From: Aliivibrio_A sp016764915
GTDB lineage: Bacteria; Pseudomonadota; Gammaproteobacteria; Enterobacterales; Vibrionaceae
DNA: 64,000 nucleotides
Assembly (NCBI GenBank): GCA_965224595.1
Contig: OZ245057.1
Coordinates: 744,001 to 808,000 of the forward strand
Direction of reading: 5' to 3'
In this document: positions 53,190 through 61,541 of the stretch, in pieces
How the letters are laid out: the number at the start of each line of letters is the position of its first letter
Position numbering within the stretch: position 1 is the stretch's first letter
Position numbers and translations under genes: made by a program
The notes under the pieces: model-generated
Databases searched by the model: none
Seen by the model: the letters and a program-made list of their open reading frames with translations, nothing else
Told to the model about the DNA's origin: nothing

Positions 53190-53510
53190 ATGCGTTTAGT
53201 TAATATCCAACAAAAATTCGGTGCTTTGTATGGTGAGCTATTAGATTCTTGTGATAATCAAGCTGCGGCCGCTTATGTTGCATTGGAAATATCAAAAATC
53301 AACGACTGCAATTACTGTATCGGTATGCATACCGAAGATCTTGCCCAGTTTACTGAAAACCAAATAGCGGCACTCGATTTGGATAAATTATCATCGATAA
53401 TTGAGGGGGTGGTTAAATGCTATTTGGTTGAAAATGAGCATTATGATGTTGCTCTGATTGAGTACGCTATTTTAGTTAACTCACTGAACCGTATTGGTAA
53501 GTTATCCTAA
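53190..53510 (+). CDS. Carboxymuconolactone decarboxylase / AhpD-like family protein
   Basis: 106 residues. Core motif KINDCNYCIGMHTEDLAQF: the Cys-x-x-Cys-x-x-x-His thiol relay of AhpD-like peroxidase/reductase proteins, on a helical fold. The segment AAYVALEISKINDCNYCIGMH is the helix that carries it. It may help reduce peroxides. It lies downstream of the broken FMN reductase in the MarR region and could be part of that regulon; the spacing (144 bases) does not require this. Short AAAGGAAATAG leader. Confidence 0.85.
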   Translation: MRLVNIQQKFGALYGELLDSCDNQAAAAYVALEISKINDCNYCIGMHTEDLAQFTENQIAALDLDKLSSIIEGVVKCYLVENEHYDVALIEYAILVNSLNRIGKLS

Positions 53511-54410
53511 ATAATCAGGGCTAAATTTATTTGGCACCTTTAGTTTTGATAACGATAGAGTGGAGAAAAGGTGCCAGATATACAGAAAAGCTTTTGCATT
53601 AATTAGGAACGAAACCGTGGCATATAGGAGTATAAAAAAGAGGCTTTCGTTACCTTAATATAAAAAGTTAAACAGAGGTTGGAAAATGATTTTAGACGCG
53701 GTAATGGTTAAGGTATACGTTAACCATTACCGCGCCACTGCTCGTATTGTCACTTTGTATTTCACACATACTACGAATATAAACTCGATTTAAAATTAAT
53801 ATGACGTTACGACGTTATTTTGTATATTTACATGCTTATTATGAGAAGTTTCGTTATTAATAAAAAAATAAAATAACGACTATTATTTCAATTTTTCATT
53901 TCATATTATCAACATGAAAAATATAACTTTTTATGCTAATTTATGAAATGGTGCGATGTCTTTTTTCTGTGGAAATTATTTAATTATTACTTATTCCATG
54001 GATCATATGTGTATCGTTGCTGTTCTAGTATAAAGTGATAATTTAATCTTCGGTTTTTTTTGTTTTTATAATTTTGTCGTGGTTTTTTAGCGGTATATAA
54101 AATAGTTAACAGATTGTTTTTGTTTATTTATTTTGTTACATTTCATGTGGTTAGCGATATTTTTCGTTGAGGGAAGTGTGGAATATTTTTTGAAATATGG
54201 TTTAGACGTATGTGAAGTGTTTTTTAAAAGTTACAGTGTTTCTTTTCTATAATTGGAGGTCTAAAAACAAATCTTTAAGAAATATTACTTTTAGTATGTT
54301 AGTGTATATATTCTCTCTATCGCTTAGTAAGGACACCTTGTACTTTTCCGATGCGGATTCTCGGCACTTTATATAGTTGCTCTCCTAAGCCTAAATTATT
54401 AGGCCTTATA
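53511..54410 (+). promoter_or_regulatory. 900-base AT-rich intergenic region with several dyads
   Basis: No gene is seen. It holds: (1) TGGCACCTTT/AAAGGTGCCA, 10-bp arms, 25-base loop, 53532-53576; (2) the near-perfect 38-bp palindrome 53697-53734; (3) ATTTTTCAT/ATGAAAAAT, 53891-53922, arms 9, loop 14; (4) GCCTAA/TTAGGC at about 54389-54404 just before the DUF1611 start. From 53760 on, the DNA is rich in A and T with runs of both, as in H-NS-bound regions. The promoter of the operon at 54411 must lie here. Confidence 0.6.
53697..53734. repeat. Near-perfect 38-bp palindrome
   Basis: Arms of 15 bases (CGCGGTAATGGTTAA and its reverse complement) are joined by GGTATACG; the core GTATAC is itself palindromic, so only one base pair (53712/53719) mismatches across 38 bp. 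Its outer parts ACGCGGTAATG and AACCATTACC also occur in a shorter palindrome before nikA (38472-38494). No T run follows, so it is not an ordinary terminator. Large operator or mobile palindrome. Confidence 0.7.
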
Positions 54411-55553
54411 ATGTTAAACTTAGCAAAAAAGTTAACAAATCCCTCTTCCCTGGTAAAAACATCAAATAATACAATACCAACAGCTATTATTTATTGTGAA
54501 GGCCAATTTGGTAAAATTGATGGAAAAACAGCAAATGGCCTTGTAAGACATTCTCAAAAATATCGAATTCTTTCTGTCATCGACAGCGAAAATGCTGGAT
54601 TAGATTCTGGTGAAGTACTTGGTGAAGAAAAAAACAGTATACCGATGGTTTCCGATATTATTGAGGCAATGGATCTAGCTGAAGAAACCCCGGATTACTT
54701 CATATTTGGTATCGCACCATCCAGTGGGATATTATCGGATGCAGAAAAAGCTATCATACTTGATGCAATGTCACTGAAAATGAATATAGTTAACGGTTTG
54801 CATGAGTTTTTAAGCGAAGATCCTACGTTTATTGAAGCGAGCAAAAAGAATAATGTTGAAATTTTAGATATCCGTAAGCCCAAAAATAAAGAAAACTTAA
54901 CGACATTCAGTGGAAAAATACACAGTGTAAAATGCCCGCGCATTGCATTGATGGGAACTGACTGTGCTATCGGAAAACGAACTACGGCAACGATATTAGC
55001 GACAGCTCTACGAGAGAAAGGGCTTAATGTGGTCATGATTGCGACCGGACAGACTGGAATCATTCAAGGAGCGGCGTATTGCGTTGCTTTGGATGCTGTT
55101 CCTTCTCAATTTTGCGCTGGTGAATTAGAAGCCGTTATTGTAGATGCATATGAGAAAGAGCAACCGGACATAATCCTTATTGAAGGCCAAGGGGCATTGA
55201 GCCACCCAGCATTTTCTACTAGCTCATTTATACTTCGTGGTAGTTGTCCAAGTGGTGTTATTTTGCAACATGCTCCGAAGCGTTCATATCGTATTGATTT
55301 CCCAGACATGTTGATGCCATCTGTTGCATCTGAGATCAACCTCATTGAAACATTTTCTGATACTTCAGTCGTAGGACTGACGCTTAATCATGAAGGCATG
55401 TCTGTTGATGAAATACGTTCATCCATTAACGAATATTCGGCACAATTGAATCTACCGGTGACCGACGCTTTATCTCAGCCAACTGAGCAGCTTGTGGAGA
55501 TGGTTTTGTCTTCTTTCCCATATTTGGAAAGTAAAATGACGGCAACAAGTTGA
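54411..55553 (+). CDS. DUF1611 family protein, DgcN-like
   Basis: 380 residues from ATG 54411 (the frame is open from 54351, but the extension lacks a site). N-terminal Rossmann-like part (AIIYCEGQFGKIDGKTANGLVRHSQKYRILSVID) and a C-terminal P-loop domain with MGTDCAIGKRTTATIL (Walker A-like) and IILIEGQGALSHPAF. Family DUF1611; DgcN, a D-glutamate N-acetyltransferase of marine bacteria, is one studied member. Here the partner is not the usual enolase-superfamily epimerase but an ornithine/alanine-racemase-type protein, whose ATG overlaps the stop. So the substrate may be D-amino acid related but is open. Confidence 0.85.
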   Translation: MLNLAKKLTNPSSLVKTSNNTIPTAIIYCEGQFGKIDGKTANGLVRHSQKYRILSVIDSENAGLDSGEVLGEEKNSIPMVSDIIEAMDLAEETPDYFIFGIAPSSGILSDAEKAIILDAMSLKMNIVNGLHEFLSEDPTFIEASKKNNVEILDIRKPKNKENLTTFSGKIHSVKCPRIALMGTDCAIGKRTTATILATALREKGLNVVMIATGQTGIIQGAAYCVALDAVPSQFCAGELEAVIVDAYEKEQPDIILIEGQGALSHPAFSTSSFILRGSCPSGVILQHAPKRSYRIDFPDMLMPSVASEINLIETFSDTSVVGLTLNHEGMSVDEIRSSINEYSAQLNLPVTDALSQPTEQLVEMVLSSFPYLESKMTATS

Positions 55554-56629
55554 GTTATCCCCGGTTAGAGATCGATTGCACTAAAATTTCTCATAACGCT
55601 AAGACACTTAATTATCAATTAGCTTTAAAAGGGATATCGATAACACCGGTAACTAAGGTTTGTTTAGGTCATCCTGTCATCGCTAAAATGTTGGTTAGCT
55701 CTGGGGCAGAAATGCTTGCTGACTCGAGAGTTGAGAATATTGTAAATATGAAAAAAGCAGGTATTAACCTGCCTATTATGCTTATTCGTTCTCCAATGTT
55801 AAGTCAGGTCTCCGATGTTGTTCAGTATTGCGATATTAGCCTCAATACTGAGTTGTCGGTGATTCAGCATCTTTCCACTGTGGCAAGTGAATTAAACATC
55901 ATTCATGGCGTCATTATTATGGTCGAGCTTGGCGATCTTCGTGAAGGTGTGATGCCAGACGACCTAATGGCGTTGATAGGAAACATTGTACAGTTGCCGA
56001 ATATTGCCTTAAAAGGCATTGGAGCGAACCTTGCTTGTCGTTATGGAATCTCTCCTGATGATAATAATATGTCTAAGTTGTCAGATCTTGCTGATGAAAT
56101 TGAAAATAAATTCGATGTCCATTTGGAGGTTATCTCAGGGGGAAATTCAGCATCCCTCAATTGGGCACTTAACAATATGAGTAAAACACGAGTTAATAAC
56201 CTGCGGGTAGGGGAAGCGATCTTCTTAGGTTGTGACCCTCTTTATCAAGAACCCATCAAAGGATTATTCTGCGATGCTATTACGCTTATTGCTGAAGTTA
56301 TTGAGTCTAAGGTGAAACCGTCTATTCCTTGGGGAGAGCGAGGAGTGAATGCGTTTGGAGAGAAGCCTGTCTTGATAGATAAAGGCGATGTGTCACAAGC
56401 GATTATTGCTATAGGTCGACAAGACATTAGCATTACTGGAATTAAGCCACCATCCGGTATCAAGGTGGTAGCATCAACCAGTGACCATTTAATTGTGGAA
56501 ACTTCAGGACAGCGATTGTCTGTAGGACAAAAGGTGAAATTTAGCTTAGACTATGGTGCGCTCCTAACAGCGATGTCCTCACCTTTTATTGATAAGATTT
56601 TTTTAGAATCAAAGACACAATATGACTAA
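55550..56629 (+). CDS. Ornithine/alanine-racemase-family PLP enzyme (Orr-like)
   Basis: 359 residues. Fold-III (alanine racemase N-terminal) PLP domain: PRLEIDCTKISHNAKTL, lysine motif PVTKVCLGHPVIAKML near residue 36, ADSRVENIVNMKKAGI, LIRSPMLSQVSDVVQYCDISLNTELSVI, VELGDLREGVMPDDL and SGGNSASLNWAL, all characteristic of the Orr group (ornithine racemase of Clostridium sticklandii). It should interconvert L- and D- forms of an amino acid such as ornithine, or of a related substrate. Its start overlaps the DUF1611 stop by 4 bases and its own stop overlaps the next small gene, so the three are coupled. Confidence 0.87.
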   Translation: MSYPRLEIDCTKISHNAKTLNYQLALKGISITPVTKVCLGHPVIAKMLVSSGAEMLADSRVENIVNMKKAGINLPIMLIRSPMLSQVSDVVQYCDISLNTELSVIQHLSTVASELNIIHGVIIMVELGDLREGVMPDDLMALIGNIVQLPNIALKGIGANLACRYGISPDDNNMSKLSDLADEIENKFDVHLEVISGGNSASLNWALNNMSKTRVNNLRVGEAIFLGCDPLYQEPIKGLFCDAITLIAEVIESKVKPSIPWGERGVNAFGEKPVLIDKGDVSQAIIAIGRQDISITGIKPPSGIKVVASTSDHLIVETSGQRLSVGQKVKFSLDYGALLTAMSSPFIDKIFLESKTQYD

Positions 56630-56801
56630 TCACGATTTTTTCATCAAACTTAATGATGCTATTTTACTTAATTACGATTCATTTAGTGCATGGGAGGGAA
56701 CATTCCTTACTGAGCTTCAATATCGAGTCATGCACAAACTGCCGGTTTCAAGTAAACAAAAGCAGTTAGCAATAAAAATTTTAGATCGTATTAAGAAATG
56801 A
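56622..56801 (+). CDS. 59-residue protein of unknown function, third gene of the DUF1611 operon
   Basis: MTNHDFFIKLNDAILLNYDSF (first 21 shortened: MTNHDFFIKLNDAILL) ... AWEGTFLTELQYRVMHKLPVSSKQKQLAIKILDRIKK. Its ATG at 56622 lies inside the last codons of the racemase gene (overlap 8 bases with the stop TAA), so translation is coupled. Helical, basic C-terminus, no membrane segment. It resembles short phage-host or regulatory small helices (SSKQKQLAIKILDRIKK) but I do not recognise the family. It is too short for a standard gene caller cut-off of 60 residues and could be overlooked. Confidence 0.7.
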   Translation: MTNHDFFIKLNDAILLNYDSFSAWEGTFLTELQYRVMHKLPVSSKQKQLAIKILDRIKK

Positions 56802-56809
56802 AATTATAA

Positions 56810-57736
56810 TTAAACTCGAGCAGACCTGGTTCGTTGCCATAATCGTCCATCTATAGCAGACAATCCCAAAGCAATTAGCAGTATGCCGATAAAGTGTATG
56901 GCCTCTAATTTTTCGCCCAAAAATAGCGAGCCAAGAACAATGGCTGAAACAGGAACCAATAGTGTGACTAACAGAACATTGGTTGCGCCTGCAAGTTCTA
57001 GTATCTTAAAGTAGAGGACATATGCAATTGCGGTAGAGATAACGGCAAGTGCTATAACTGCGGCCCATACGTTAAAACTTATTACAGCGACATCAAGTGG
57101 ACCATCTATTACTAACGTGATGGGTATTAATAATAGCGTCGACCCTGTTACTTGTCCTGCCGCCGTGAGAATAGGGTTTATACGCATTGTTTTGAATCGA
57201 CGGCCATAAGCGCCGGCAAAAGCATAAGATAAAGCGGCACCAATGATGGCCAATTGAGCAAGGAAATCATTGTTACCGTTCTCGAACGCAGGCAGTCCAA
57301 TCACTACCACAACGCCAATAAAACCAATCGCTACTCCCAGAAACTTTAATGGCGTTGGCCGCTCATCTGGTAGCAAAAGCCCTGCAACAACAACCGCAAA
57401 AATAGGCGTCGCTGCATTTAAAATAGAGGCAAGACCAGAATCAATTTGGCTTTGCCCCCAAACGATAAGAGCAAATGGGATAACGTTATTTAGTAAACCC
57501 ATACCTAAAAATGTGGCCCACACATGTAAGCTCTTTGGAGGACGGATCCCCATCATCAATGCAATTATCCATAAGGTAGCAGCGGCAATTCCAACCCTAA
57601 GAGTGACAATGGTTAATAGAGGAAGGTGGTTAACCAGAATACCGACGAAAAAAAATGAACCACCCCATAATATAGAAAGAACTACCAACATTGCCCATAC
57701 ACGACCTGTCATAGCGGTTGTTATCGATGCTGGCAT
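56810..57736 (-). CDS. EamA/DMT-family exporter
   Basis: 308 residues with ten helices and two EamA repeats (RVWAMLVVLSILWGGSFFFVGILVNHLPLLTIVTLRVGIA; GLASILNAATPIFAVVVAGLLLPDERP; ISTAIAYVLYFKILELAGATNVLLVTLLVPVSAIVLGSLFLGEKL). Possible metabolite exporter. Convergent with the small 59-residue gene, 8 bases apart. Not obviously regulated with its neighbours. Confidence 0.88.
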   Translation of the reverse strand: MPASITTAMTGRVWAMLVVLSILWGGSFFFVGILVNHLPLLTIVTLRVGIAAATLWIIALMMGIRPPKSLHVWATFLGMGLLNNVIPFALIVWGQSQIDSGLASILNAATPIFAVVVAGLLLPDERPTPLKFLGVAIGFIGVVVVIGLPAFENGNNDFLAQLAIIGAALSYAFAGAYGRRFKTMRINPILTAAGQVTGSTLLLIPITLVIDGPLDVAVISFNVWAAVIALAVISTAIAYVLYFKILELAGATNVLLVTLLVPVSAIVLGSLFLGEKLEAIHFIGILLIALGLSAIDGRLWQRTRSARV

Positions 57737-57850
57737 AAGAGTCCTTATTGATGTGATTGTTATTTTATAGTCTATCCATACTAGCTATTTATTGATAAAC
57801 AAAACATCAGATTCTTGCGTTATATATTTTTTTTATTAATCGATGGATTT

Positions 57851-58252
57851 TTACGTGTGGGTGTTCCGTTTAACTGCTATGAGTAATTTCTGAAATGAAG
57901 GGCAATCCAAATGACTAACTGCTTGGCATGAAGCTATATGACGCATACTGTCTCGCATGATTTGAAGGTTGTTAATCATCTGGTCAATTTTGTCTGCTTT
58001 ATCGAAAAGCAGCTCTCTATTAACAACGAGTTCTCCTTGGGATGAAAACATGCTAGAGATCTCAGTTAGAGATAGCCCAGCAGTTTGTCCAAGGGTAATT
58101 AATGTCAGCTTCTGTAATACATTATCTTTGTATTGCCTTCTGAGCCCTTTTCTACCAGTAGGAGCAATGAGTCCCAACTTTTCATAATAGCGCAGTGCCG
58201 AAGCTTGTATTCCTGATTGTTTAACGACTTCACCAATATCTAGGTATTTCAT
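57851..58252 (-). CDS. MerR-family transcriptional regulator
   Basis: 133 residues. HTH_MerR region KYLDIGEVVKQSGIQASALRYYEKLGLIAPTGRKGLRRQYKDNVLQKL (residues 3-50 in parts), a dimerisation helix, and a C-terminal stretch with CQAVSHLDCPSFQKLL, a pair of cysteines as in SoxR-like or metal-sensing members. Its start is three bases from a -35 element on the opposite strand, and a 19-bp-spaced promoter lies between it and the DUF2938 gene, its likely target. Confidence 0.9.
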   Translation of the reverse strand: MKYLDIGEVVKQSGIQASALRYYEKLGLIAPTGRKGLRRQYKDNVLQKLTLITLGQTAGLSLTEISSMFSSQGELVVNRELLFDKADKIDQMINNLQIMRDSMRHIASCQAVSHLDCPSFQKLLIAVKRNTHT

Positions 58253-58254
58253 GC

Positions 58255-58285
58255 TTGACCTAAAGTTGACTTTAAGTTGTAAGGT
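58255..58285 (+). promoter_or_regulatory. MerR-type promoter with 19-bp spacer for the DUF2938 gene
   Basis: -35 TTGACC (58255-58260), 19-base spacer, -10 TAAGGT (58280-58285). The spacer carries the dyad CCTAAAGT-TG-ACTTTAAG (one mismatch), centred near 58267. MerR-family activators bind exactly such over-long spacers and untwist them. The -35 begins three bases from the start codon of the divergent merR. Confidence 0.75.
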
Positions 58286-58338
58286 GACATCACTCTATCA
58301 ACACAACTAATGAATAACAACTTAGGAAAACGAATCAA

Positions 58339-58818
58339 ATGACATTATCTTTTTGGGTGGATGCGGTATGGATTGGTATTGGGGCAACTTTGTTTATGGA
58401 CTTTTGGGCAATCTTACAGAAGAAAATATGTAAACTTCCCTCATTGGATTACGCGATGGTTGGGCGTTGGTTTGGTTTGATGTTCAAAGGCAAGTTTTAT
58501 CATGAGTCAATCGTTAACGCCGATAAGGTAAAGCTAGAGAAGCAGGTAGGCTGGTTGCTACATTTCACTACGGGCATTATGTTTGCGGCCTTACATATTA
58601 TTTTTTGGGGAGAAACATGGTTACAACTGCCAACAATAGGACCCGCTATGTTAACGGGTATTGTGACGACTGCCGTTCCATTCTTAATCATGCAACCAGC
58701 ATTTGGTCTAGGAGTTGCGGCTTCAAAAACAGTATCGCCCATATCAACTCGTTTACGTAGTCTTGCTGCACATTCAGCATATGGTTTTGGAATATATGTG
58801 ATGGCATTGATACTGTAA
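58339..58818 (+). CDS. DUF2938 family membrane protein
   Basis: 159 residues with four helices (AVWIGIGATLFMDFWAIL, FTTGIMFAALHIIF, PAMLTGIVTTAVPFLIMQPAFGLG, SLAAHSAYGFGIYVMALIL). WGETW and LVMQPAFGLGVAASKT-like features (here FLIMQPAFGLGVAASKT) match DUF2938, function unknown, often found with MerR or SoxR-type regulators. Expressed from the MerR-type promoter at 58255. Confidence 0.83.
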   Translation: MTLSFWVDAVWIGIGATLFMDFWAILQKKICKLPSLDYAMVGRWFGLMFKGKFYHESIVNADKVKLEKQVGWLLHFTTGIMFAALHIIFWGETWLQLPTIGPAMLTGIVTTAVPFLIMQPAFGLGVAASKTVSPISTRLRSLAAHSAYGFGIYVMALIL

Positions 58819-58871
58819 TGTATGAGGTGTTGACCTACCAGTTTAGTCGGTCAACATTGTAATTATAACCC

Positions 58872-59944
58872 TTGCTCACACAGCCCATCACCAAACAATT
58901 TATGCTGTTAGCGTTGCCGATTATCATCTCACTGATGATCAATGGGCTATACAGCTTTATTGATGCCATTTTCATCACTCGAAGTGTTGGTATTGAAGCG
59001 ATGGCAGCAGTGTCATCGGTGTTTCCTATCCATATGTTTATAATCAGTATCAGTGGTTTACTTGGTACGGGAATGGCGTTGATCATCTCTAGGAAGCTCG
59101 GCAGTGGGGATAGAGAGGGGGCAAGTCAGGTATTTTCAAGCTGTATGTTATTTGCGATCAGCGTTGGTCTGGTTTGCAGTGTTGTGATGTTTTCATCTCG
59201 CCAGGCAATTTTTGAATTATTAGCATTGCCTAACAATTTACTCGGCAATGCTAATGGCTATCTTTTGCCTATTTTATCCATCACCTCGTTCAGCTTTGCT
59301 TTTAAATGGGGCGTAGCAGGCGCTGCATGGGCTACGGTGGTAGCAATGATGCTGTCGCTCACGTTAGCAATACGACTGCAGCTTAACGGATCAGACAGAA
59401 TCAAATTACAGTGGAGATACCTTCGTTATAACTGGCAGATCCACAAACAAGTATTATCGCTGGGTTTGCCAACGTTTTTATCCCATGATGGCTTTGCTAT
59501 CACTCTAGCGCTTACCATCTATGCCATTACACTCTATAGCGGTAGCGATGCCAGTATGCTGATAACGGCAATTGCAATTGGTACCGTCTGGACAAGTATG
59601 GTTACGTTATTTCTGATCTATAAACCGCAGTGGTTGTTAACATTGTTTACCGGTGACATCCAGCTAATTACTGTGGCAAGTGACATATCATCTACTGTAT
59701 TTTTAGGATTTGTATGTGCAGCCAGTAGTATGATGTGCAGTGGGGTATTTCAAGCTATGGGTAAGGCGTTACCAGCTATGCTTTTAGATTCCACACGAAC
59801 CTATATTTTGTTGCTGCCTGTGTTATTGACTCTACCAAAGCAATTGGGTATAGAGGGGATCTGGCTGTCGTTCCCAATAGCGGTTATACCGGGGCTCTGT
59901 TAGCACTCACTTTTACAACGTGGTATTTTCATAAGAAATTTTAG
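58872..59944 (+). pseudogene. MATE-family efflux protein with internal deletions and a C-terminal frameshift
   Basis: TTG start. N-terminal helices are normal (ALPIIISLMINGLYSFIDAIFITRSVGIEAM; SGLLGTGMALIISRKLGSGDREGA), but ILSITSFSFAFKWGVAGAAWATVV joins two places that are normally ~50 residues apart, and ITAIAIGTVWTSMVTLFLIYKPQWLLTLF joins others. The frame then stops after FPIAVIPGLC, while another frame continues TGALLALTFTTWYFHKKF to a stop at 59944. 343 residues of an expected ~440-450. Not expected to make a working pump. Confidence 0.85.
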
Positions 59945-59972
59945 GTCACTATTTCGATTGATATTCACCGCT

Positions 59973-60377
59973 CTATGCGCCCAATAATGGCAGGTGTTTG
60001 ATGGTTTTATAGTTCATCGCTAACGTCAAACACTGCCTAATGGTTTCGGTTGGAAGCGGTTCATAAATACTCAATACTATGGCTCTATTTCCTTGGAACT
60101 GCAGAACATCAGAGTGTAATTCTCGAAAAGTGTCCACCAGCTTGGTATTACAATTGAAGAAAATAAAATAGTGCTCGGGACTTTTGGGTTTCCAATCAAT
60201 TCGTATGGCGCTGCCAGTGTTGACTAAATAACTCGGTTCATCCCATTTAAGGGACTCTTCAACATTGCCTAAATTATGCTTTTTGGCAATATCTATTACT
60301 AAGGTGCGAATTTGAAGTAATAGTGGTTGTACGTGATTGGGATAATTATCGAATTTGTTCTGAATGCCCGTTTCCAT
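59973..60377 (-). CDS. DUF1801-family protein
   Basis: 134 residues from ATG 60377: ETGIQNKFDNYPNHVQPLLLQIRTLVIDIAKKHNLGNVEESLKWDEPSYLV. The segment LKWDEPSYLVN, SAIRIDWKPKSPEHYFIFFNCNTKLVDTF and NRAIVLSIYEPLPTETIRQCL are typical of DUF1801/YdhG. These are small cytoplasmic proteins, some iron-homeostasis-related. Upstream start codons (60419) are possible. It lies downstream of the small 60394 gene in the same direction. Confidence 0.85.
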   Translation of the reverse strand: METGIQNKFDNYPNHVQPLLLQIRTLVIDIAKKHNLGNVEESLKWDEPSYLVNTGSAIRIDWKPKSPEHYFIFFNCNTKLVDTFRELHSDVLQFQGNRAIVLSIYEPLPTETIRQCLTLAMNYKTIKHLPLLGA

Positions 60378-60393
60378 GCTGTTAACTCTACTG

Positions 60394-60636
60394 TTATTTG
60401 AAGAATTCAGTACCATCAATATCAGCTAAATCCAATTCTTTGAGTGGAATTTCATATACATCAGCCTGTTGCTGCATGAGCGTTACCATGCGGTGAAGGC
60501 CCATCATATAACCCGCACTATAATCTTCGTCTGATTCATTGTTAGCATCTACATGTTCTTTTATTGCTTCACGCGCATACGCTTTTGTCGTAACACCTAA
60601 ATGTTGTAAATAATTTTTATACTTGTCGTCAGTCAT
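60394..60636 (-). CDS. Small conserved-looking hypothetical protein
   Basis: 80 residues, acidic, no membrane segment: MTDDKYKNYLQHLGVTTKAY, REAIKEHVDANNESDEDYSAGYMMGLHRMVTLMQQQADVYEIPLKELDLADIDGTEFFK in parts. I do not recognise the family. Its position just ahead of the DUF1801 gene on the same strand suggests an operon. Confidence 0.6.
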   Translation of the reverse strand: MTDDKYKNYLQHLGVTTKAYAREAIKEHVDANNESDEDYSAGYMMGLHRMVTLMQQQADVYEIPLKELDLADIDGTEFFK

Positions 60637-60848
60637 AATATTGAACTCTCAACCTTAATCTTCAACAATTTTAGTACCACAATTCTCACAAATAAGATGA
60701 CGTGAGAATTCATCCATTGAGGCTAAAAATGAACCAACTGCCCAACCATTAATATAAAATGGTAATGATACTCATCAACTTATCACGCATGTCTATATAA
60801 ATTAGTGATTTAGAACAAATTTGGAAAAAATAAGACGGAGTTGCCACA
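60637..60848 (-). other. 212-base gap with a possible zinc-ribbon remnant
   Basis: The minus strand reads ...NGWAVGSFLASMDEFSRHLI then CENCGTKIVED and a stop (TAA at 60655-60657), resembling the end of a zinc-ribbon protein, but upstream it meets a stop within ~40 codons. The ATG at MDEF would give 20 residues. Probably a remnant or chance; no gene is claimed. Confidence 0.25.
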
Positions 60849-61202
60849 TTAACCCGCGCGGCTGCCGTTCGGTATATTATTCTCAGGCATGGCTAAACAA
60901 GGGCTGATTTTATCTTCATATCCAATATCAAATAACATGCCTTGTGATAGTTCTCCTGCCATTGTTCGTTCTGGTAAGTTCACAACAAATAACGCCTGCA
61001 TCCCTTCAATCTCTTGTGGATTGTCGCGCTCTTGTTTTATACCGGAAAGGATCGAACGTGTATGATCGCCAAAATCTACGGTCAGTTTCATCAATTTGTT
61101 CGATTTAGCTACTTCCGTTACCGCTGTAATCGTACCGACTCGAATGTCCAATTTGGCAAAATCATCCAGTGTGATGAGTTCCTTTATTGGTGCTGGTTTC
61201 AT
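60849..61202 (-). CDS. csaA: tRNA-binding domain protein, CsaA-like
   Basis: 117 residues. Single EMAP/CsaA-type OB domain: LDDFAKLDIRVGTITAVTEVAKSNKLMKLTVDFGDHTRSILSGIKQ, GMQALFVVNLPERTMAGELSQGMLFDI. The D-I-R-V-G-x-I and L-x-V-D-x-G motifs are typical of CsaA, a homodimeric tRNA-binding protein with chaperone-like activity reported in B. subtilis. Stands alone. Confidence 0.88.
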   Translation of the reverse strand: MKPAPIKELITLDDFAKLDIRVGTITAVTEVAKSNKLMKLTVDFGDHTRSILSGIKQERDNPQEIEGMQALFVVNLPERTMAGELSQGMLFDIGYEDKISPCLAMPENNIPNGSRAG

Positions 61203-61292
61203 GAGTTACTTCCTTATGTTTTGAACATTATAAAGAGAATCTAATAGTCTTCATTATGCTTGCAAAATCACTAATGTCTATACATGTGATGG

Positions 61293-61541
61293 TTGACTTT
61301 TGGTTTTCAATGGGGGGCGGCTGGAGCTGCTTGGGCAACCGTAGTCGGCATGATATTATCTTTGTTATTGGCAATACGATTACAATTCGCTGGCCGCGAT
61401 CGATTGAAGCTGCAATTTCACTATTTTCGTTTTAACTGGTCAATTCATAAGCGATCATTGGCGCTTGGTTTTCCCACCTTTTTATCTCATGGTGGCTTTG
61501 CATTATCGTTTAGTTATTGGTATTTCAATAAACCTAAATGA
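61293..61541 (+). pseudogene. Second MATE-family remnant
   Basis: 82 residues beginning GFQWGAAGAAWATVVGMILSLLLAIRLQFAGRDRLKLQFHYFRFNWSIHKRSLALGFPTFLSHGGFALSF in pieces, then YWYFNKPK and a stop. This middle piece matches the same region of the first MATE copy (GVAGAAWATVVAMMLSLTLAIRLQLNGSDRIKLQWRYLRYNW...) at about two thirds of positions. No front part is present, and the end resembles the first copy's C-terminal WYFHKKF, so one deletion spans almost the whole second half. Confidence 0.8.

Noticed and set aside
53511..54410. A hidden small gene or riboswitch in the AT-rich leader
   Set aside because: No frame with a plausible start and no known riboswitch motif; only dyads were found.
60655..60750. 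Short zinc-ribbon protein on the minus strand
   Set aside because: The readable part is ~20-35 residues with a stop upstream; no start or family support.
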